Source: Stenotrophomonas sp. 610A2 (GTDB lineage: Bacteria > Pseudomonadota > Gammaproteobacteria > Xanthomonadales > Xanthomonadaceae). From it: a stretch of 64,000 nucleotides of DNA. This document shows, in pieces, positions 42,641 through 51,772 of this stretch. The translations under genes and the position numbers were made by a program. Every line of letters starts with the position of its first letter. Position 1 is the stretch's first letter. The notes beneath the pieces were generated by a model. It saw only the letters and a list, made by a program, of their open reading frames with translations, was not told where the DNA came from and did not search any database. The DNA is taken from assembly GCF_030549615.1 (NCBI RefSeq), contig NZ_CP130832.1, positions 3,534,001-3,598,000 on the forward strand. The letters are read 5' to 3'.

Positions 42641-43231
42641 ATGACTGCCGATCCCCGCCAACTCCTCCGCCAACAACTGCGCCAGCGCCGCCGCGACATC
42701 CCCGCCGCCGAGCGCATCGCCGCGGCCGAAGCCCTGGCCACGAACCTCCTGTCCCTGCCTTTCGCCGGGATCAGCGGCCATGTCGCCGGTTACTGGGCGA
42801 TGGATGGCGAAATCGCGCTACACCGCTGGCAGATGCAGTTGCCACCGCAGCAGACCTATTGCCTGCCGGTCCTGCACGGCAAACTGCTGCGCTTCGCCCC
42901 GTGGCGGCCCGGGCAGGCGCTGGTCAGCAACCGTTATGGCATTCCCGAGCCGGATGTCGACCCTGCGCAGGCGCTGCGGCCGGAGGAAATGGCTCTGGTC
43001 GTCGCCCCGCTGGTGGGCTTCGATGCCAGTGGCCGACGGCTGGGCATGGGGGGCGGCTGGTATGATCGCAGCTTCGCATTTCGGCAGCGCCAGGCCGCGC
43101 CGCCGTGGCTGGTGGGGGTAGGTTTCTCCGCCCAGCAGCTGCCGTCATTGCCGGTCGAGGACTGGGATGTGGCGGTGGATGCCATCTGTACCGAGCAGGC
43201 CACTCTCTACCCGGAACCGTTGAACGCATGA
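42641..43231 (+). CDS. fau: 5-formyltetrahydrofolate cyclo-ligase
   Basis: 196 residues. The N-terminal helix LRQQLRQRRRDIPAAERIAAAEAL is followed by GHVAGYWAMDGEIALHRW, YCLPVLHGKLLRFAPW, YGIPEPD, the substrate loop ALVVAPLVGFDASGRRLGMGGGWYDRSF and the C-terminal WDVAVDAICTEQ. It converts 5-formyl-THF to methenyl-THF with ATP. Its position after ssrS is conserved (ygfA in E. coli). It overlaps the next gene by 4 nt. Confidence 0.97.
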   Translation: MTADPRQLLRQQLRQRRRDIPAAERIAAAEALATNLLSLPFAGISGHVAGYWAMDGEIALHRWQMQLPPQQTYCLPVLHGKLLRFAPWRPGQALVSNRYGIPEPDVDPAQALRPEEMALVVAPLVGFDASGRRLGMGGGWYDRSFAFRQRQAAPPWLVGVGFSAQQLPSLPVEDWDVAVDAICTEQATLYPEPLNA

Positions 43232-43710
43232 CCGCCCGCAAGCGCTACTGGCTGATGAAGTCCGAACCGGACGCCTTTTCCATCGACGACCTGCAGCGCG
43301 TAGGCACCGAACCATGGAATGGCGTGCGCAACTACCAGGCGCGCAATTTCATGCGCGATGGCATGAAGGTCGGCGACGGCATCCTGTTCTACCACTCCAA
43401 TACCAAGGTGCCGGGCATCGTCGGCATCGCCACGGTGGCCAGCGAGGCCTACCCGGACGACACCCAGTTCGACCCGGAATCCGATTACCACGACCCCAAG
43501 AGCACGCGCGAGCAACCGCGCTGGATGCTGGTCGACGTGGGTTTCGAGCGCAAACTGGCGCAGGTGATCGCGCTGGACGAGATCAAGCTGCATGCCGAAG
43601 AGCTTGGCGAAGGCTTCCCGCTGACCGCCAAGGGCAACCGCCTGTCGGTGTTCCCGGTTACCGCCGCACAGTGGAAGCTGCTGTTGTCGCTGGAAAAGAA
43701 AGCCAAATAA
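43228..43710 (+). CDS. EVE domain-containing protein
   Basis: 160 residues from the ATG giving MTARKRYWLMKSEPDAFSID. The EVE signature is strong: YWLMKSEPDAFSIDDL, WNGVRNYQARNFMRDGMKVGDGILFYHSN and GIVGIATVASEAYPDDTQFDPESDYHDPKS. EVE domains are PUA-like folds that bind modified bases in nucleic acids. It is translationally coupled to the cyclo-ligase gene. The biological role in bacteria is unsettled. Confidence 0.95.
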   Translation: MTARKRYWLMKSEPDAFSIDDLQRVGTEPWNGVRNYQARNFMRDGMKVGDGILFYHSNTKVPGIVGIATVASEAYPDDTQFDPESDYHDPKSTREQPRWMLVDVGFERKLAQVIALDEIKLHAEELGEGFPLTAKGNRLSVFPVTAAQWKLLLSLEKKAK

Positions 43711-43722
43711 TTCGCTCTTGCT

Positions 43723-43793
43723 GTAGGAGCGGCGTAAGCCGCGAAGCTGACAACGTTTCAGATTCCCGGCTTCGCGGCTCACGCCGCTCCTAC
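43723..43793. repeat. Inverted pair of GTAGGAGCGGCGTAAGCCGCGAAGC-type elements
   Basis: GTAGGAGCGGCGTAAGCCGC at 43723 and its reverse-sense partner ending GCCGCTCCTAC at 43793 are separated by about 20 nt. Same family as at 24.6, 24.9, 26.0, 26.3, 46.2-46.4 and 48.9 kb. Confidence 0.8.
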
Positions 43794-43828
43794 AAAAGAA
43801 ATCTTTTTCCAACCTGATTGAGCCCACC

Positions 43829-44476
43829 ATGTCTGAAGCCAAGCGCCTGGCCGCCGAAAAAGCCATCGAGTACGTGCAGAAGGGAATGATCGTCGGTGTC
43901 GGCACCGGCTCCACCGTTGCCTACTTCATCGAAGCCCTGGCCCGCATCAAGGACCAGATCGAGGGCGCGGTTTCCAGCTCCGACCAGAGCACAGCCCTTC
44001 TGAAAGGCCACGGCATCGAGGTGCTGGACCTGAACCACACAGGCGGCCTGTCGCTGTATGTGGACGGCGCCGACGAATGCGACGGCAACAAGAACCTGAT
44101 CAAGGGCGGCGGCGCCGCGCTGACCCGCGAGAAGATCATCGCCGAGGCCAGCAAGCAGTTCGTCTGCATCGTCGACCCGAGCAAGCAGGTCAAGGTGCTG
44201 GGCAAGTTCCCGCTGCCGGTGGAAGTGATTCCGATGGCACGCAGCCTGGTCGCCCGCGAGATCCTGGCCCTGACCGGCGGTCAGCCGGTATGGCGCGACG
44301 GCGTGGTCACCGACAACGGAAATCTGATTCTGGACGTGCACAACCTGTCCATCACCGATCCTGTGAAGCTGGAGCAGCAGCTCAACCAGATTCCCGGCGT
44401 AGTCACCGTCGGCCTGTTCGCCCGCCGCCCGGCTGACGTGGTCATCATCGGCGGCGAGCCACCGCAGGTGCTGTAA
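43829..44476 (+). CDS. rpiA: Ribose-5-phosphate isomerase A
   Basis: 215 residues. [18 protein letters not shown] is the phosphate/substrate loop. [51 protein letters not shown] (catalytic Asp and Lys region) and [13 protein letters not shown] follow. It interconverts ribose-5-phosphate and ribulose-5-phosphate in the pentose phosphate pathway. It is monocistronic, flanked by repeats on both sides. Confidence 0.97.
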   Translation: MSEAKRLAAEKAIEYVQKGMIVGVGTGSTVAYFIEALARIKDQIEGAVSSSDQSTALLKGHGIEVLDLNHTGGLSLYVDGADECDGNKNLIKGGGAALTREKIIAEASKQFVCIVDPSKQVKVLGKFPLPVEVIPMARSLVAREILALTGGQPVWRDGVVTDNGNLILDVHNLSITDPVKLEQQLNQIPGVVTVGLFARRPADVVIIGGEPPQVL

Positions 44477-44496
44477 GCCAAGCCAGCACAGCTCCC

Positions 44497-44659
44497 GCTT
44501 TGGCTTTGGCTTTGGCTTTGGCTTTGGCTTTGGCTTTGGCTTTGGCTTTGGCTGTTGATTTTGGCCTTTGCTGCTGCTTTGGCTTTGGCTGTTGATTTGG
44601 CCTTTGCTGCCGCTTTGGCTTTGGCTGTTGATTTGGCCTTTGCTGCTGCTTCGGCTTTG
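44497..44659. repeat. Tandem array: nine GCTTTG hexamers then three 36-bp units
   Basis: GCTTTG is repeated nine times without error (44497-44550). Three copies of a 36-base unit, each starting GCTGTTGATTTGGCCTTTGC, follow at 44551-44587 (one extra T), 44588-44623 and 44624-44659. The 319-nt gap between rpiA and the DUF192 gene holds this array plus one palindrome. A minus-strand reading would give Lys/Ala/Gln repeats, but nothing supports translation. Confidence 0.9.
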
Positions 44660-44693
44660 GCAGTTGCTCCAGCCTTGGCTTGTTGCTCTTCCC

Positions 44694-44740
44694 TTCTCCC
44701 GCAAGCGGGAGAAGGTGCCCGAAGGGCGGATGAGGGGAAG
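44694..44740. repeat. CTTCTCCCGC-AAGCGGGAGAAG palindrome with GGGCGGATGAGGGG tail
   Basis: CTTCTCCCGC / GCGGGAGAAGG followed by TGCCCGAAGGGCGGATGAGG. Same family as at 47.3 and 50.3-50.4 kb. Confidence 0.75.
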
Positions 44741-44795
44741 CTTTTGACTTCCACCGAACCCGCCCGAAGGCTCCCCTAGGAACCAGGTCCCAACC

Positions 44796-45254
44796 ATGCC
44801 CAAATCATTCCTGCGCACCATCCTCGCCCTTTCCCTGCTCGCGCTGGCCGGCTGCGCCAGCGCCGACGGCAAGCACTGGGTGGAACTGGCCGGTACCCGC
44901 TACAACGTGGAACTGGCGCAGAACGACGAAACCCGCGCCCGCGGCCTGATGTTCCGCGACCAGATGGACGCCGACCACGGCATGCTGTTCGTCCACGACC
45001 GCGAAGAACCGCAGGCGTACTGGATGAAGAACACCAAGATCCCGCTCGACATCCTCTATTTCGACAGCCAGCGCCGCCTGGTCGGCCAGCAGCGCGATGT
45101 ACCGCCGTGCTCGGCCGGCGACATGTGCCCGCCCTATCCCAGCTTCAACCCGGCCCTGTACGTGTTGGAGCTCAACGCCGGTCAGGCCGCCAAGCTCAAG
45201 CTGGAAGACGGTGCCGAGCTGACCTTCGGCCCGGGCATCACGACTGGCAACTGA
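44796..45254 (+). CDS. DUF192 family lipoprotein
   Basis: 152 residues. The lipoprotein signal ends LALAGC (Cys20). The mature DUF192 domain has VELAQNDETRARGLMFRDQMDADHGMLFVH, AYWMKNTKIPLDILYFD and LYVLELNAGQAAKLKLEDGAELTF. DUF192 proteins are small secreted barrels of unknown function. Two cysteines (PPCSAGDMCPP) could form a disulfide. It lies upstream of the SirB1-like gene in the same direction. Confidence 0.92.
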   Translation: MPKSFLRTILALSLLALAGCASADGKHWVELAGTRYNVELAQNDETRARGLMFRDQMDADHGMLFVHDREEPQAYWMKNTKIPLDILYFDSQRRLVGQQRDVPPCSAGDMCPPYPSFNPALYVLELNAGQAAKLKLEDGAELTFGPGITTGN

Positions 45255-45319
45255 CTGATACGCACATGTTGAACAGCGGCGCCCTTGAACCGGCGCCGCT
45301 TTGCCGCCAGTCTTGGGGC

Positions 45320-46168
45320 ATGTCTGAAACACGCATCACCCTGCCGCAGTGGGAAGAACTGGCCGGCTTGCCCGATGAGGCACTGCCGCTGCTGCCGACC
45401 GCCTTGCTGATCGCGCGTGACGAATACCCGCAGCTGGACCCTGCCGCCTACGACCGCGTGCTGCAGACCCATGCCGATCACCTGCGGGTGGAAGTGGACG
45501 CCATCGGCGAATGGCCGCTCAAGGTTGCCGCCATCAACAACCACCTGTTCAACGAGGTCGGCTACAGCGGCGACAACGACGAGTACTACGACCCGCGCAA
45601 CAGCTACCTCAACGAGGTGTTCGAGCGACGTCTGGGCAACCCGATCTCGCTGGCGCTGGTGCAGATCGAAGTCTCGCGCAGGCTCGGCCTGCCACTGGAA
45701 GGCATTTCCTTCCCCGGCCATTTCCTGGTGCGACTGCCGGTGGAAGACGGCGTGCTGATCATGGACCCCTTCAACGGCGGCCGGCCGCTGGGCGTGGACG
45801 AACTGCGTGAACGCGCGCGCAGCAACCTGGGCGGTGAGACCCCGGACGACAATGTGCTGGCGCAGATCCTCGACCCGGCCCCGCACCGCGCCATCCTGAT
45901 GCGCATGCTGCGCAACCTGCATGGCGTCTACGCCGAACGCGGCGAATGGGACCGTGCCGCCCGCAGTGCCGACCGCATCCTCAAACTCGCCCCCGAACAG
46001 GCCGATGCCGTCCGCGACCGAGGCCTGGCCTATGCACAGCTGGAGCATCTGGCCGGCGCCCGCGCCGACCTGGCCCACTATCTGAAGATGGACCCGAACG
46101 CTGCCGATGCCGTCAGCATCCGCGAGCGCCTGATCGAGCTGGGCGGCGGCAAGCCGAGGCTGCATTGA
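45320..46168 (+). CDS. SirB1-like transglutaminase-fold/TPR protein
   Basis: 282 residues from the ATG giving MSETRITLPQWEELAGLPDE. A longer in-frame reading into the DUF192 gene was rejected. The SirB1 transglutaminase-like domain has LKVAAINNHLFNEVGYSGDNDEYYDPRNSYLNEVFERRLGNPISLALVQIEVSRRLGLPLEGISFPGHFLVRL. A TPR-like C-terminus follows (WDRAARSADRILKLAPEQADAVRDRGLAYAQLEHLAGARADLAHYLKMDP). The family Cys is absent (NPISLALV), so enzymatic activity is doubtful. Probably a cytoplasmic scaffold. Confidence 0.93.
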   Translation: MSETRITLPQWEELAGLPDEALPLLPTALLIARDEYPQLDPAAYDRVLQTHADHLRVEVDAIGEWPLKVAAINNHLFNEVGYSGDNDEYYDPRNSYLNEVFERRLGNPISLALVQIEVSRRLGLPLEGISFPGHFLVRLPVEDGVLIMDPFNGGRPLGVDELRERARSNLGGETPDDNVLAQILDPAPHRAILMRMLRNLHGVYAERGEWDRAARSADRILKLAPEQADAVRDRGLAYAQLEHLAGARADLAHYLKMDPNAADAVSIRERLIELGGGKPRLH

Positions 46169-46185
46169 GCTTTGCCTTGCCTCTT

Positions 46186-46402
46186 GTAGGAGCCGCGTAA
46201 GCCGCGAAGCCACTGCGGCATCCAAAGCCAGGGATCAACGCAACACCTCTGCAGTAGCGGCTTTGCGCACGGGGCCAAGACGATCCTTCGGCAGGTGAAT
46301 GTGCTTAGCCGGCTTCGGATACCGTACTGGCTTCGCGGCTGACGCCGCTTCTACAACCGGTTTCGGATGCTGTAATGGCTTCGCGGCTTACGCCGCTCCC
46401 AC
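46186..46402. repeat. Three GGAGCGGCGTAAGCCGCGAAGC-type elements
   Basis: One element in one sense at 46186 (GTAGGAGCCGCGTAAGCCGC) and two in the opposite sense ending near 46355 and 46402 (CTTCGCGGCTTACGCCGCTC). They fill the 260-nt convergent gap between the TPR protein and rubredoxin genes. Confidence 0.75.
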
Positions 46403-46428
46403 AAACAGCGGAAGCCGCGCGCCGCGGC

Positions 46429-46620
46429 TCAATCCAGCTCGACCATCTCGAAGTCATCCTTGGTCACGCCGCAGTCCGGGCAGGTCCAGGTGTCGGGCAC
46501 GTCTTCCCAGCGCGTTCCCGGGGCGATGCCTTCTTCCGGCAAGCCGTCGGCCTCGCTGTAGATGAAGCCACAGACGACACACATCCAGTTGCGCAGGGTG
46601 GAGGCCGTAGCGTCGGACAT
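46429..46620 (-). CDS. Rubredoxin
   Basis: 63 residues. Two iron-binding knuckles are present: CVVCGFIYSEADGLPEEGI and CPDCGVTKDDFEMV (CxxCG ... CPxCG), with the usual P-G-T-x-W-E-D-V-P segment between. It is a single Fe(Cys)4 electron carrier. It is divergent from thiE across 69 nt. No partner reductase or hydroxylase is seen in the window. Confidence 0.97.
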   Translation of the reverse strand: MSDATASTLRNWMCVVCGFIYSEADGLPEEGIAPGTRWEDVPDTWTCPDCGVTKDDFEMVELD

Positions 46621-46689
46621 CGGGGATAATCACCGGACAGAGAAGCGGCGTTGATTGTCACATTCCCCGCGCCGTACCGGTAGCCATAC

Positions 46690-47316
46690 ATGACACAGCT
46701 TGCCGACGCCCGTGGCGTCTACCTGATCACCCCCGACGAAACCGACAGCGCGCGCCTGCTCGAGCGGGTCCGTCCGCTGCTGGCCGGCACCACCTGGCTG
46801 CAATACCGCAACAAGGCGGTCGACGCGCCCACCCGCCTCGCCCAGGCCACGGCACTGCAGGCGCTATGCGCCGAGGCCGGGGTGCCGCTGATCATCAATG
46901 ATGACGTCAGCCTTGCCCTGCAGGTCGGCGCTGCCGGCGTGCATCTGGGTGAAGACGACGGTGACATCGCTGCCGCCCGGGCACTGCTCGGCCCGCAGGC
47001 CATCATTGGCGCGTCCTGCTATGACGAGTTCGAGCGCGCCCAGCGCGCGGTTGCTGCTGGTGCCAGCTATGTGGCTTTCGGCGCCTTCTTCCCCAGCCGC
47101 AGCAAGGTCACCCCGCGCCGCGCCAACCCGGAGCTGCTGCGACAAAGCGCCGCACTGGGCGTGCCACGGGTAGCGATTGGTGGTTTGACCCCGGACAATA
47201 GTCGGCCTGTGGTGGACGCTGGCGCGGATCTGATCGCGGTAATCAGCGGCGTGTTCAGCGAGGCCGATCCGGTGGCGGCGCTTGAGGCTTATCGCAGTTG
47301 CTTCGGGTCTGTCTGA
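46690..47316 (+). CDS. thiE: Thiamine-phosphate synthase
   Basis: 208 residues. TIM-barrel blocks are [94 protein letters not shown] and [10 protein letters not shown]. It joins HMP-PP and thiazole phosphate to make thiamine phosphate. No TPP riboswitch was seen in the 69-nt upstream gap. It precedes hemL, an order seen in many xanthomonads. Confidence 0.97.
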   Translation: MTQLADARGVYLITPDETDSARLLERVRPLLAGTTWLQYRNKAVDAPTRLAQATALQALCAEAGVPLIINDDVSLALQVGAAGVHLGEDDGDIAAARALLGPQAIIGASCYDEFERAQRAVAAGASYVAFGAFFPSRSKVTPRRANPELLRQSAALGVPRVAIGGLTPDNSRPVVDAGADLIAVISGVFSEADPVAALEAYRSCFGSV

Positions 47317-47336
47317 CCAGCCAAGCCCGCACAATC

Positions 47337-47465
47337 TCTGCCATCCCTTCTCCCGCCTGCGGGAGAAGGTGCCCCGAAAGGGGCGGATGAGGGGGGCTTT
47401 TGACGTTCACTTGCTGGAAGCCTCCCCTCACCCCAACCCCTCTCCCGCAAGCGGGAGAGGGGCTA
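47337..47465. repeat. Inverted pair of CTCCCGC-GCGGGAG palindromes
   Basis: CTTCTCCCGCCTGCGGGAGAAGG with a GGGGCGGATGAGG tail (47345-47393), then CCTCACCCCAACCCCTCTCC with CGCAAGCGGGAGAGGGG (about 47425-47463) in reverse sense, between thiE and hemL. Confidence 0.75.
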
Positions 47466-47514
47466 ATGCAAAGCTCAGCTCTTCGTTGTTGTTGATACCT
47501 CAAAGGACTCACGC

Positions 47515-48807
47515 ATGAACCACGACCAATCCCACGCCCTGTTCACGCGCGCACAGACGCTGCTGCCCGGTGGCGTCAATTCACCGGTGCGTGCGTTCAA
47601 GTCGGTCGGCGGCGAACCGTTCTTCGTGCAGCGCGCCGATGGCGCCTACCTGCATGACGTGGATGGCAATGCCTATATCGACTACGTCGGCTCCTGGGGC
47701 CCAATGATCGTCGGCCACAATCACCCGGCCGTGCGCGAGGCCGTGCAGCAGGCCATCGGCAATGGGCTGTCGTTCGGCGCGCCGTGCGCGGCCGAAGTGA
47801 CCATGGCCGAGACCATCACCCAACTGGTGCCGTCCTGCGAGATGGTGCGCATGGTCAACTCCGGCACCGAGGCCACGCTGTCGGCAATCCGCCTGGCGCG
47901 CGGCGCCACCGGTCGCAACAAGATCGTCAAGTTCGAAGGCTGCTACCACGGCCACGGCGACTCCTTCCTGGTCAAGGCCGGCAGCGGCATGCTGACCCTC
48001 GGCGTGCCGACCTCGCCGGGCGTACCTGCCGGCCTGAGCGAACTCACCCTGACCCTGCCCTACAACGATTTCGAAGCGGCTACCGCTCTGTTCGAGCAGC
48101 AGGGCGCCGATATCGCCGGCCTGATCATCGAGCCGGTGGTCGGCAACGCCAACTGCATCCCGCCGCGCGAGGGCTACCTGCAGCACCTGCGCGCGCTGTG
48201 CACGCAGTACGGTGCGCTGCTGATCTTCGACGAAGTGATGACCGGCTTCCGCGTTGCCTTGGGCGGCGCACAGGCGCATTACGGCATCACCCCGGACCTG
48301 AGCACCTTCGGCAAGATCATCGGCGGCGGCATGCCGGTGGGCGCCTATGGCGGCCGTCGCGAGCTGATGTCGCAGATCGCACCGGCCGGCCCGATCTACC
48401 AGGCCGGCACCTTGAGCGGCAACCCGGTGGCGATGGCTGCGGGCCTGGCGATGCTGCAGCTGGTGCAGGCACCGGGCTTCCACCAGCGCCTGACGGCAGC
48501 AACCAACACGCTCTGCGATGGCCTGGAAGCCGCTGCGCGCGACGCTGGCGTGGCCGTGACCACCAATCGCGTCGGCGGCATGTTCGGCCTGTTCTTCAGC
48601 AGCGAGAAGGTCGAGACCTATGCGCAGGCCACCGCCTGTGACATCAAGGCCTTCAACGTGTTCTTCCACGCCATGCTGGAACGCGGCGTGTTCCTGGCCC
48701 CGTCAGCCTATGAAGCCGGCTTCCTGTCCAGTGCGCATGACGATGCAGTGATCGAAGCCACGCTGGTTGCAGCGCGTGAAGCATTCAAGGTGGTAGCGGC
48801 GGGTTGA
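47515..48807 (+). CDS. hemL: Glutamate-1-semialdehyde 2,1-aminomutase
   Basis: 430 residues. The start [33 protein letters not shown] is diagnostic. Class III aminotransferase features are SYxG-type [53 protein letters not shown] and the PLP lysine in [18 protein letters not shown]. It makes 5-aminolevulinate for heme. AAGGA lies upstream of the ATG. It is followed by a hairpin at 48850-48882. Confidence 0.98.
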   Translation: MNHDQSHALFTRAQTLLPGGVNSPVRAFKSVGGEPFFVQRADGAYLHDVDGNAYIDYVGSWGPMIVGHNHPAVREAVQQAIGNGLSFGAPCAAEVTMAETITQLVPSCEMVRMVNSGTEATLSAIRLARGATGRNKIVKFEGCYHGHGDSFLVKAGSGMLTLGVPTSPGVPAGLSELTLTLPYNDFEAATALFEQQGADIAGLIIEPVVGNANCIPPREGYLQHLRALCTQYGALLIFDEVMTGFRVALGGAQAHYGITPDLSTFGKIIGGGMPVGAYGGRRELMSQIAPAGPIYQAGTLSGNPVAMAAGLAMLQLVQAPGFHQRLTAATNTLCDGLEAAARDAGVAVTTNRVGGMFGLFFSSEKVETYAQATACDIKAFNVFFHAMLERGVFLAPSAYEAGFLSSAHDDAVIEATLVAAREAFKVVAAG

Positions 48808-48849
48808 TCCTGCAGCGGATACGGCAAACAAGCCAGTCGGCTTAATGCG

Positions 48850-48882
48850 GTAACGCTGCTCGTCCTGACGAAGCAGCGTTAC
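48850..48882 (+). terminator. Hairpin after hemL
   Basis: An 11-bp stem (GTAACGCTGCT / AGCAGCGTTAC) with an 11-nt loop lies 42 nt past the hemL stop. There is no T-tract. Confidence 0.5.
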
Positions 48883-48913
48883 CCGCAATGGGAAGCAGAT
48901 GTCGCATTCGTTT

Positions 48914-49011
48914 GTGGGAGCGGCGTAAGCCGCGAAGCTGACCCTGTCCCAGGCCTTGGTCCGCGTGCAATTTGACGATGCAGTTCGCTTCGCGGCTTAC
49001 GCCGCTCCCAC
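48914..49011. repeat. Inverted pair of GTGGGAGCGGCGTAAGCCGC elements
   Basis: The first copy starts at 48914 and the opposite-sense copy ends CCGCTCCCAC at 49011, in the convergent gap between hemL and the azurin gene. Confidence 0.8.
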
Positions 49012-49082
49012 AAAAGCCCGCCATGGAACTGCTCTTCCAGCCTGGGTGGGCGCAGCGCACCCAGCGCCCCCGAACGCATCAA

Positions 49083-49535
49083 TCATCCAAAAACCAGCTT
49101 GCCCTTCATCATTCCCCAGTGACCCGGGAACGAACAGAAGAAGGTGTAATCGCCACCACGCGTCAACTTGCTGGTCGCAAAGCGCACCTGCGTGGTCTGC
49201 CCACCACCGATCACCGGCGTGAACGCGATCACCCGCGCATCGTTCTTCGGAAGATAGCTGTCAGCCAAGGTCGAACGCATGCCGGCCGTGGCAACCTGCT
49301 GGAAATCCGGCGTGCGCGTCAGCACCCAGTTATGTCCCATCGCCGTGGCCGGCATCCTGCCGGTGTGCTTCAAGGTCAGGTCCACCTGGGTGCAATCGGC
49401 GGCAACCCGGATCTGCAGCACGGAAAACTGCATCCGGTCATTGCTTTCGATGGTGACCGCGCAGGTGCGCGCCAGCGCAGGCGCGGCAGGCAACAGGCCG
49501 ACAAGAGCCAACAACAGCAGGCTGGAACGCTTCAC
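49083..49535 (-). CDS. azu: Azurin (periplasmic blue copper protein)
   Basis: 150 residues from a GTG start (MKRSSLLLLALVGLLPAAPALA) with GGAG 6 nt upstream. The much longer in-frame reading to 50288 is a shadow. The signal peptide ends at ALA. Type 1 copper ligands are present: His68 (AMGHNW), Cys134, His139 and Met143 (FFCSFPGHWGMMKG). The azurin disulfide pair is Cys25-Cys48. It shuttles electrons in the periplasm. No nitrite reductase or oxidase gene is close. Confidence 0.96.
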   Translation of the reverse strand: MKRSSLLLLALVGLLPAAPALARTCAVTIESNDRMQFSVLQIRVAADCTQVDLTLKHTGRMPATAMGHNWVLTRTPDFQQVATAGMRSTLADSYLPKNDARVIAFTPVIGGGQTTQVRFATSKLTRGGDYTFFCSFPGHWGMMKGKLVFG

Positions 49536-49672
49536 GGTGAACTCCACGCTATGACAACCAAAGTGTCCTGATTTTAGGCAAACGTGGCCGATTCCACCTG
49601 TGACGCGATGTCGCAGGCTGCACACCGAAGCCATGCCAGCGATACTGCAACCCCGTCCTTGCCCTGCCATCA

Positions 49673-50269
49673 ATGCAACGACCGCACGCCCTACTGCTGG
49701 ATTTCGACGGCCTGCTGGCCGATTACGATCACCGTATCCACCTGCGCCGGCTTGCCGACGCTGCCGTTTGCGCGCCTGAGCAGGTGGATGCCGCATTGCG
49801 CACGGACGGACTTGAGTTCGCCCATGCCCGCGGCGAACTGGATGGTGAGCAGTTGCTGCAGGCCTTGAATCAACGCCTGGACAGCACGCTGGGCGCGACG
49901 CACTGGCATGCTGCACGCCTCGCTGCGACCAAGCTGCGCAGCGATTGCATCGCGGTGTTGGAGCGCGTGCATGCCGATGTGCAGGTGGTGGTGCTGACCA
50001 ACAATGGCCTGCTGACGCGGCCGGTGATCGAGCAATTGCTACCGGGCCGCCGCGTGCTGTGCAGCGCAGTGCTGGGCGTACGCAAGCCTGATCCGAAAGC
50101 GTACCTGGCAGCCTGTGCTTCGCTTGGCTGTGCGCCTGAGCGAAGCCTGTTCGTCGACCACCTGTTCCGCAATGTGCAGGGTGCGCGCGAAGCCGGCCTG
50201 CATGCCGATACTGCGTTTCACGCCCAGTCGCTGCGGCGCCTGTTGAAACGTAATCACTGCCTGGGGTGA
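49673..50269 (+). CDS. HAD family hydrolase (subfamily IA)
   Basis: 198 residues. HAD motif I is LLLDFDGLLAD. Motif II is VVLTNN, motif III is the Lys in GVRKPDPKAY, and motif IV is FVDHLFRNVQGAREAGLH. Motif IV has D-H rather than the usual D-D, but one acidic residue remains. The helical cap (residues 18-90) is type C1. Likely a small-molecule phosphatase. The substrate is unknown. It is divergent from the azurin gene across about 137 nt. Confidence 0.93.
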   Translation: MQRPHALLLDFDGLLADYDHRIHLRRLADAAVCAPEQVDAALRTDGLEFAHARGELDGEQLLQALNQRLDSTLGATHWHAARLAATKLRSDCIAVLERVHADVQVVVLTNNGLLTRPVIEQLLPGRRVLCSAVLGVRKPDPKAYLAACASLGCAPERSLFVDHLFRNVQGAREAGLHADTAFHAQSLRRLLKRNHCLG

Positions 50270-50288
50270 AAGGCCGCGCGTTGCGCAC

Positions 50289-50455
50289 GCCATGCCCTCA
50301 TCCGCCCTGCGGGCACCTTCTCCCGCAGGCGGGAGAAGGGAGAGCTTGTTGTTGCGGGGGCGGGCACTGCACCAGCTAGCCGTAAGCCATGACCATTCCC
50401 TTCTCCCGCCTGCGGGAGAAGGTGCCCGTAGGGCGGATGAGGGGAAGCTTTTAAG
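50289..50455. repeat. Inverted pair of CTCCCGC-GCGGGAG palindromes
   Basis: CCTCATCCGCCCTGCGGGCACC with TTCTCCCGCAGGCGGGAGAAGG (50291-50341), and the opposite-sense partner CTTCTCCCGCCTGCGGGAG with GGCGGATGAGGGGAAGC (50399-50452). Confidence 0.75.
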
Positions 50456-50472
50456 CCAACAACAACCTGACC

Positions 50473-51702
50473 TTACTTACGCGAGTCCATATAAGCCGCA
50501 ATCGCCTCGCGCACGCGCTTCAGGCCTTCCGCTACCTCTTCATCGGTGATGTTCAGCGCCGGCACGAAACGCAGCACGCTGGTGCCGGCCTGCAGGATCA
50601 GCACCTGCTTCTCTGCCGCCAGATCCAGCAGCACACCGATGTCAGCGACGTAGTCGGGCTTGAGCACCGCACCCAGCATCAGGCCCATGCCGCGCACCTG
50701 CTCGAACACGCCGAACTCTTCGCCAATCGCTTCCAGACCGGCCTTCAACGCGGCCGACTGGCGCACGACATTGGCCTTGATCTCGTCGGAGGACAGCTTG
50801 CGCAGCGCCACGCGGGCAACCGCCGCCGCCAGCGGATTGCCGCCGAAGGTGCTGCCGTGCGCGCCAACACCCATGATGTCGGCGACCTTGGGGCCGGCCA
50901 GCATCGCGCCGATCGGGAAACCGCCACCCAGCGCCTTGGCCAGGGTGACGATGTCCGGGGTCACACCCCAGTTCCAATGCGCGAACAACTCACCGGTACG
51001 GCCCATGCCGACCTGGATCTCATCCAGCACCATCAGCGCATCGTGCTGGTCGCACAACTCGCGGGCGCGGCGCATGAACTCGGCACTGGCCGGCATCACG
51101 CCACCCTCGCCCTGCACCGGCTCGAACATCACCGCTGCAACATCGCCACCAGCCATCGCCTCCTCAAGCTGGGCGACGTCGTTGAAATCGACATAACGGA
51201 AGCCACCGGGCAGCGGCTCGTAGCCTTCCTGGTACTTGGGCTGGGCGGTAGCGGTGACCGTGGCCAGGGTGCGGCCATGGAAGCTGCCACGGAAGGTCAC
51301 GATGAAACGCTTCTCCGGGCCACGGCCCTGCGCGCTGGCCCACTTGCGTACCAGCTTGATCGCCACTTCGTTGGCTTCGGCGCCGGAATTGCACAGGAAC
51401 ACGCGCTTGGCGAAGCGCGACGCGTCCACCAGTTCCTGCGCCAGGTGCAGCGGCGGCTCGCTGTAGAACATGTTGCTGGTATGCCACAGCTTGTCGGCCT
51501 GCTGGAACAGGGCGGCCTTCAGGTCCGGGTTGTTGTGGCCCAGGCTGCACACCGCGATGCCAGCGGCCAGGTCGATGAATTCGCGGCCCTGCGTATCCCA
51601 CAGTCGCGCGCCCTGGCCTCGCTCCAGCACCAGCTGGCGCGGGCGGTAGACCGGCAGGTAGTAATTGGACAGGGACAACAGCGGCTCGACGACAGCGGTC
51701 AT
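50473..51702 (-). CDS. argD: Acetylornithine aminotransferase (class III)
   Basis: 409 residues from the ATG giving MTAVVEPLLSLSNYYLPVYRP, matching xanthomonad ArgD. An in-frame ATG at 51735 (MEHSHPLIWNA) has GGAGG 3 nt before it and is a real alternative. Landmarks: LWDTQGREFIDLAAGIAVCSLGHNNPDL, FLCNSGAEANEVAIKLVRKW, FRGSFHGRTLATVTAT, MVLDEIQVGMGRTG and the PLP lysine in TLAKALGGGFPIGAM. It works in arginine, and often also lysine, biosynthesis. No other arg gene is nearby. Confidence 0.95.
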   Translation of the reverse strand: MTAVVEPLLSLSNYYLPVYRPRQLVLERGQGARLWDTQGREFIDLAAGIAVCSLGHNNPDLKAALFQQADKLWHTSNMFYSEPPLHLAQELVDASRFAKRVFLCNSGAEANEVAIKLVRKWASAQGRGPEKRFIVTFRGSFHGRTLATVTATAQPKYQEGYEPLPGGFRYVDFNDVAQLEEAMAGGDVAAVMFEPVQGEGGVMPASAEFMRRARELCDQHDALMVLDEIQVGMGRTGELFAHWNWGVTPDIVTLAKALGGGFPIGAMLAGPKVADIMGVGAHGSTFGGNPLAAAVARVALRKLSSDEIKANVVRQSAALKAGLEAIGEEFGVFEQVRGMGLMLGAVLKPDYVADIGVLLDLAAEKQVLILQAGTSVLRFVPALNITDEEVAEGLKRVREAIAAYMDSRK

Positions 51703-51772
51703 GGCGTTCCAGATCAGTGGGTGTGAATGCTCCATTGTCCTCCATTCCATGGGCCTGCGGCACAATGGGCGC

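Noticed and set aside
44497..44659. Tandem array considered as CRISPR or as a coding repeat protein
   Set aside because: Contiguous hexamers and 36-mers without spacers, and no supported reading frame.
43790..44872. 360-codon minus-strand frame with Lys/Gln/Ser repeats
   Set aside because: Translation of the GCTTTG array and the rpiA antisense strand. No start signal or family match.
46621..46689. TPP riboswitch upstream of thiE
   Set aside because: Only 69 nt separate thiE from the divergent rubredoxin gene, and no thi-box sequence is visible.
49083..50288. 401-codon frame around azurin
   Set aside because: Only the last 150 codons are real (azurin with signal peptide and ribosome-binding site). 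The upstream part is antisense to the HAD gene.
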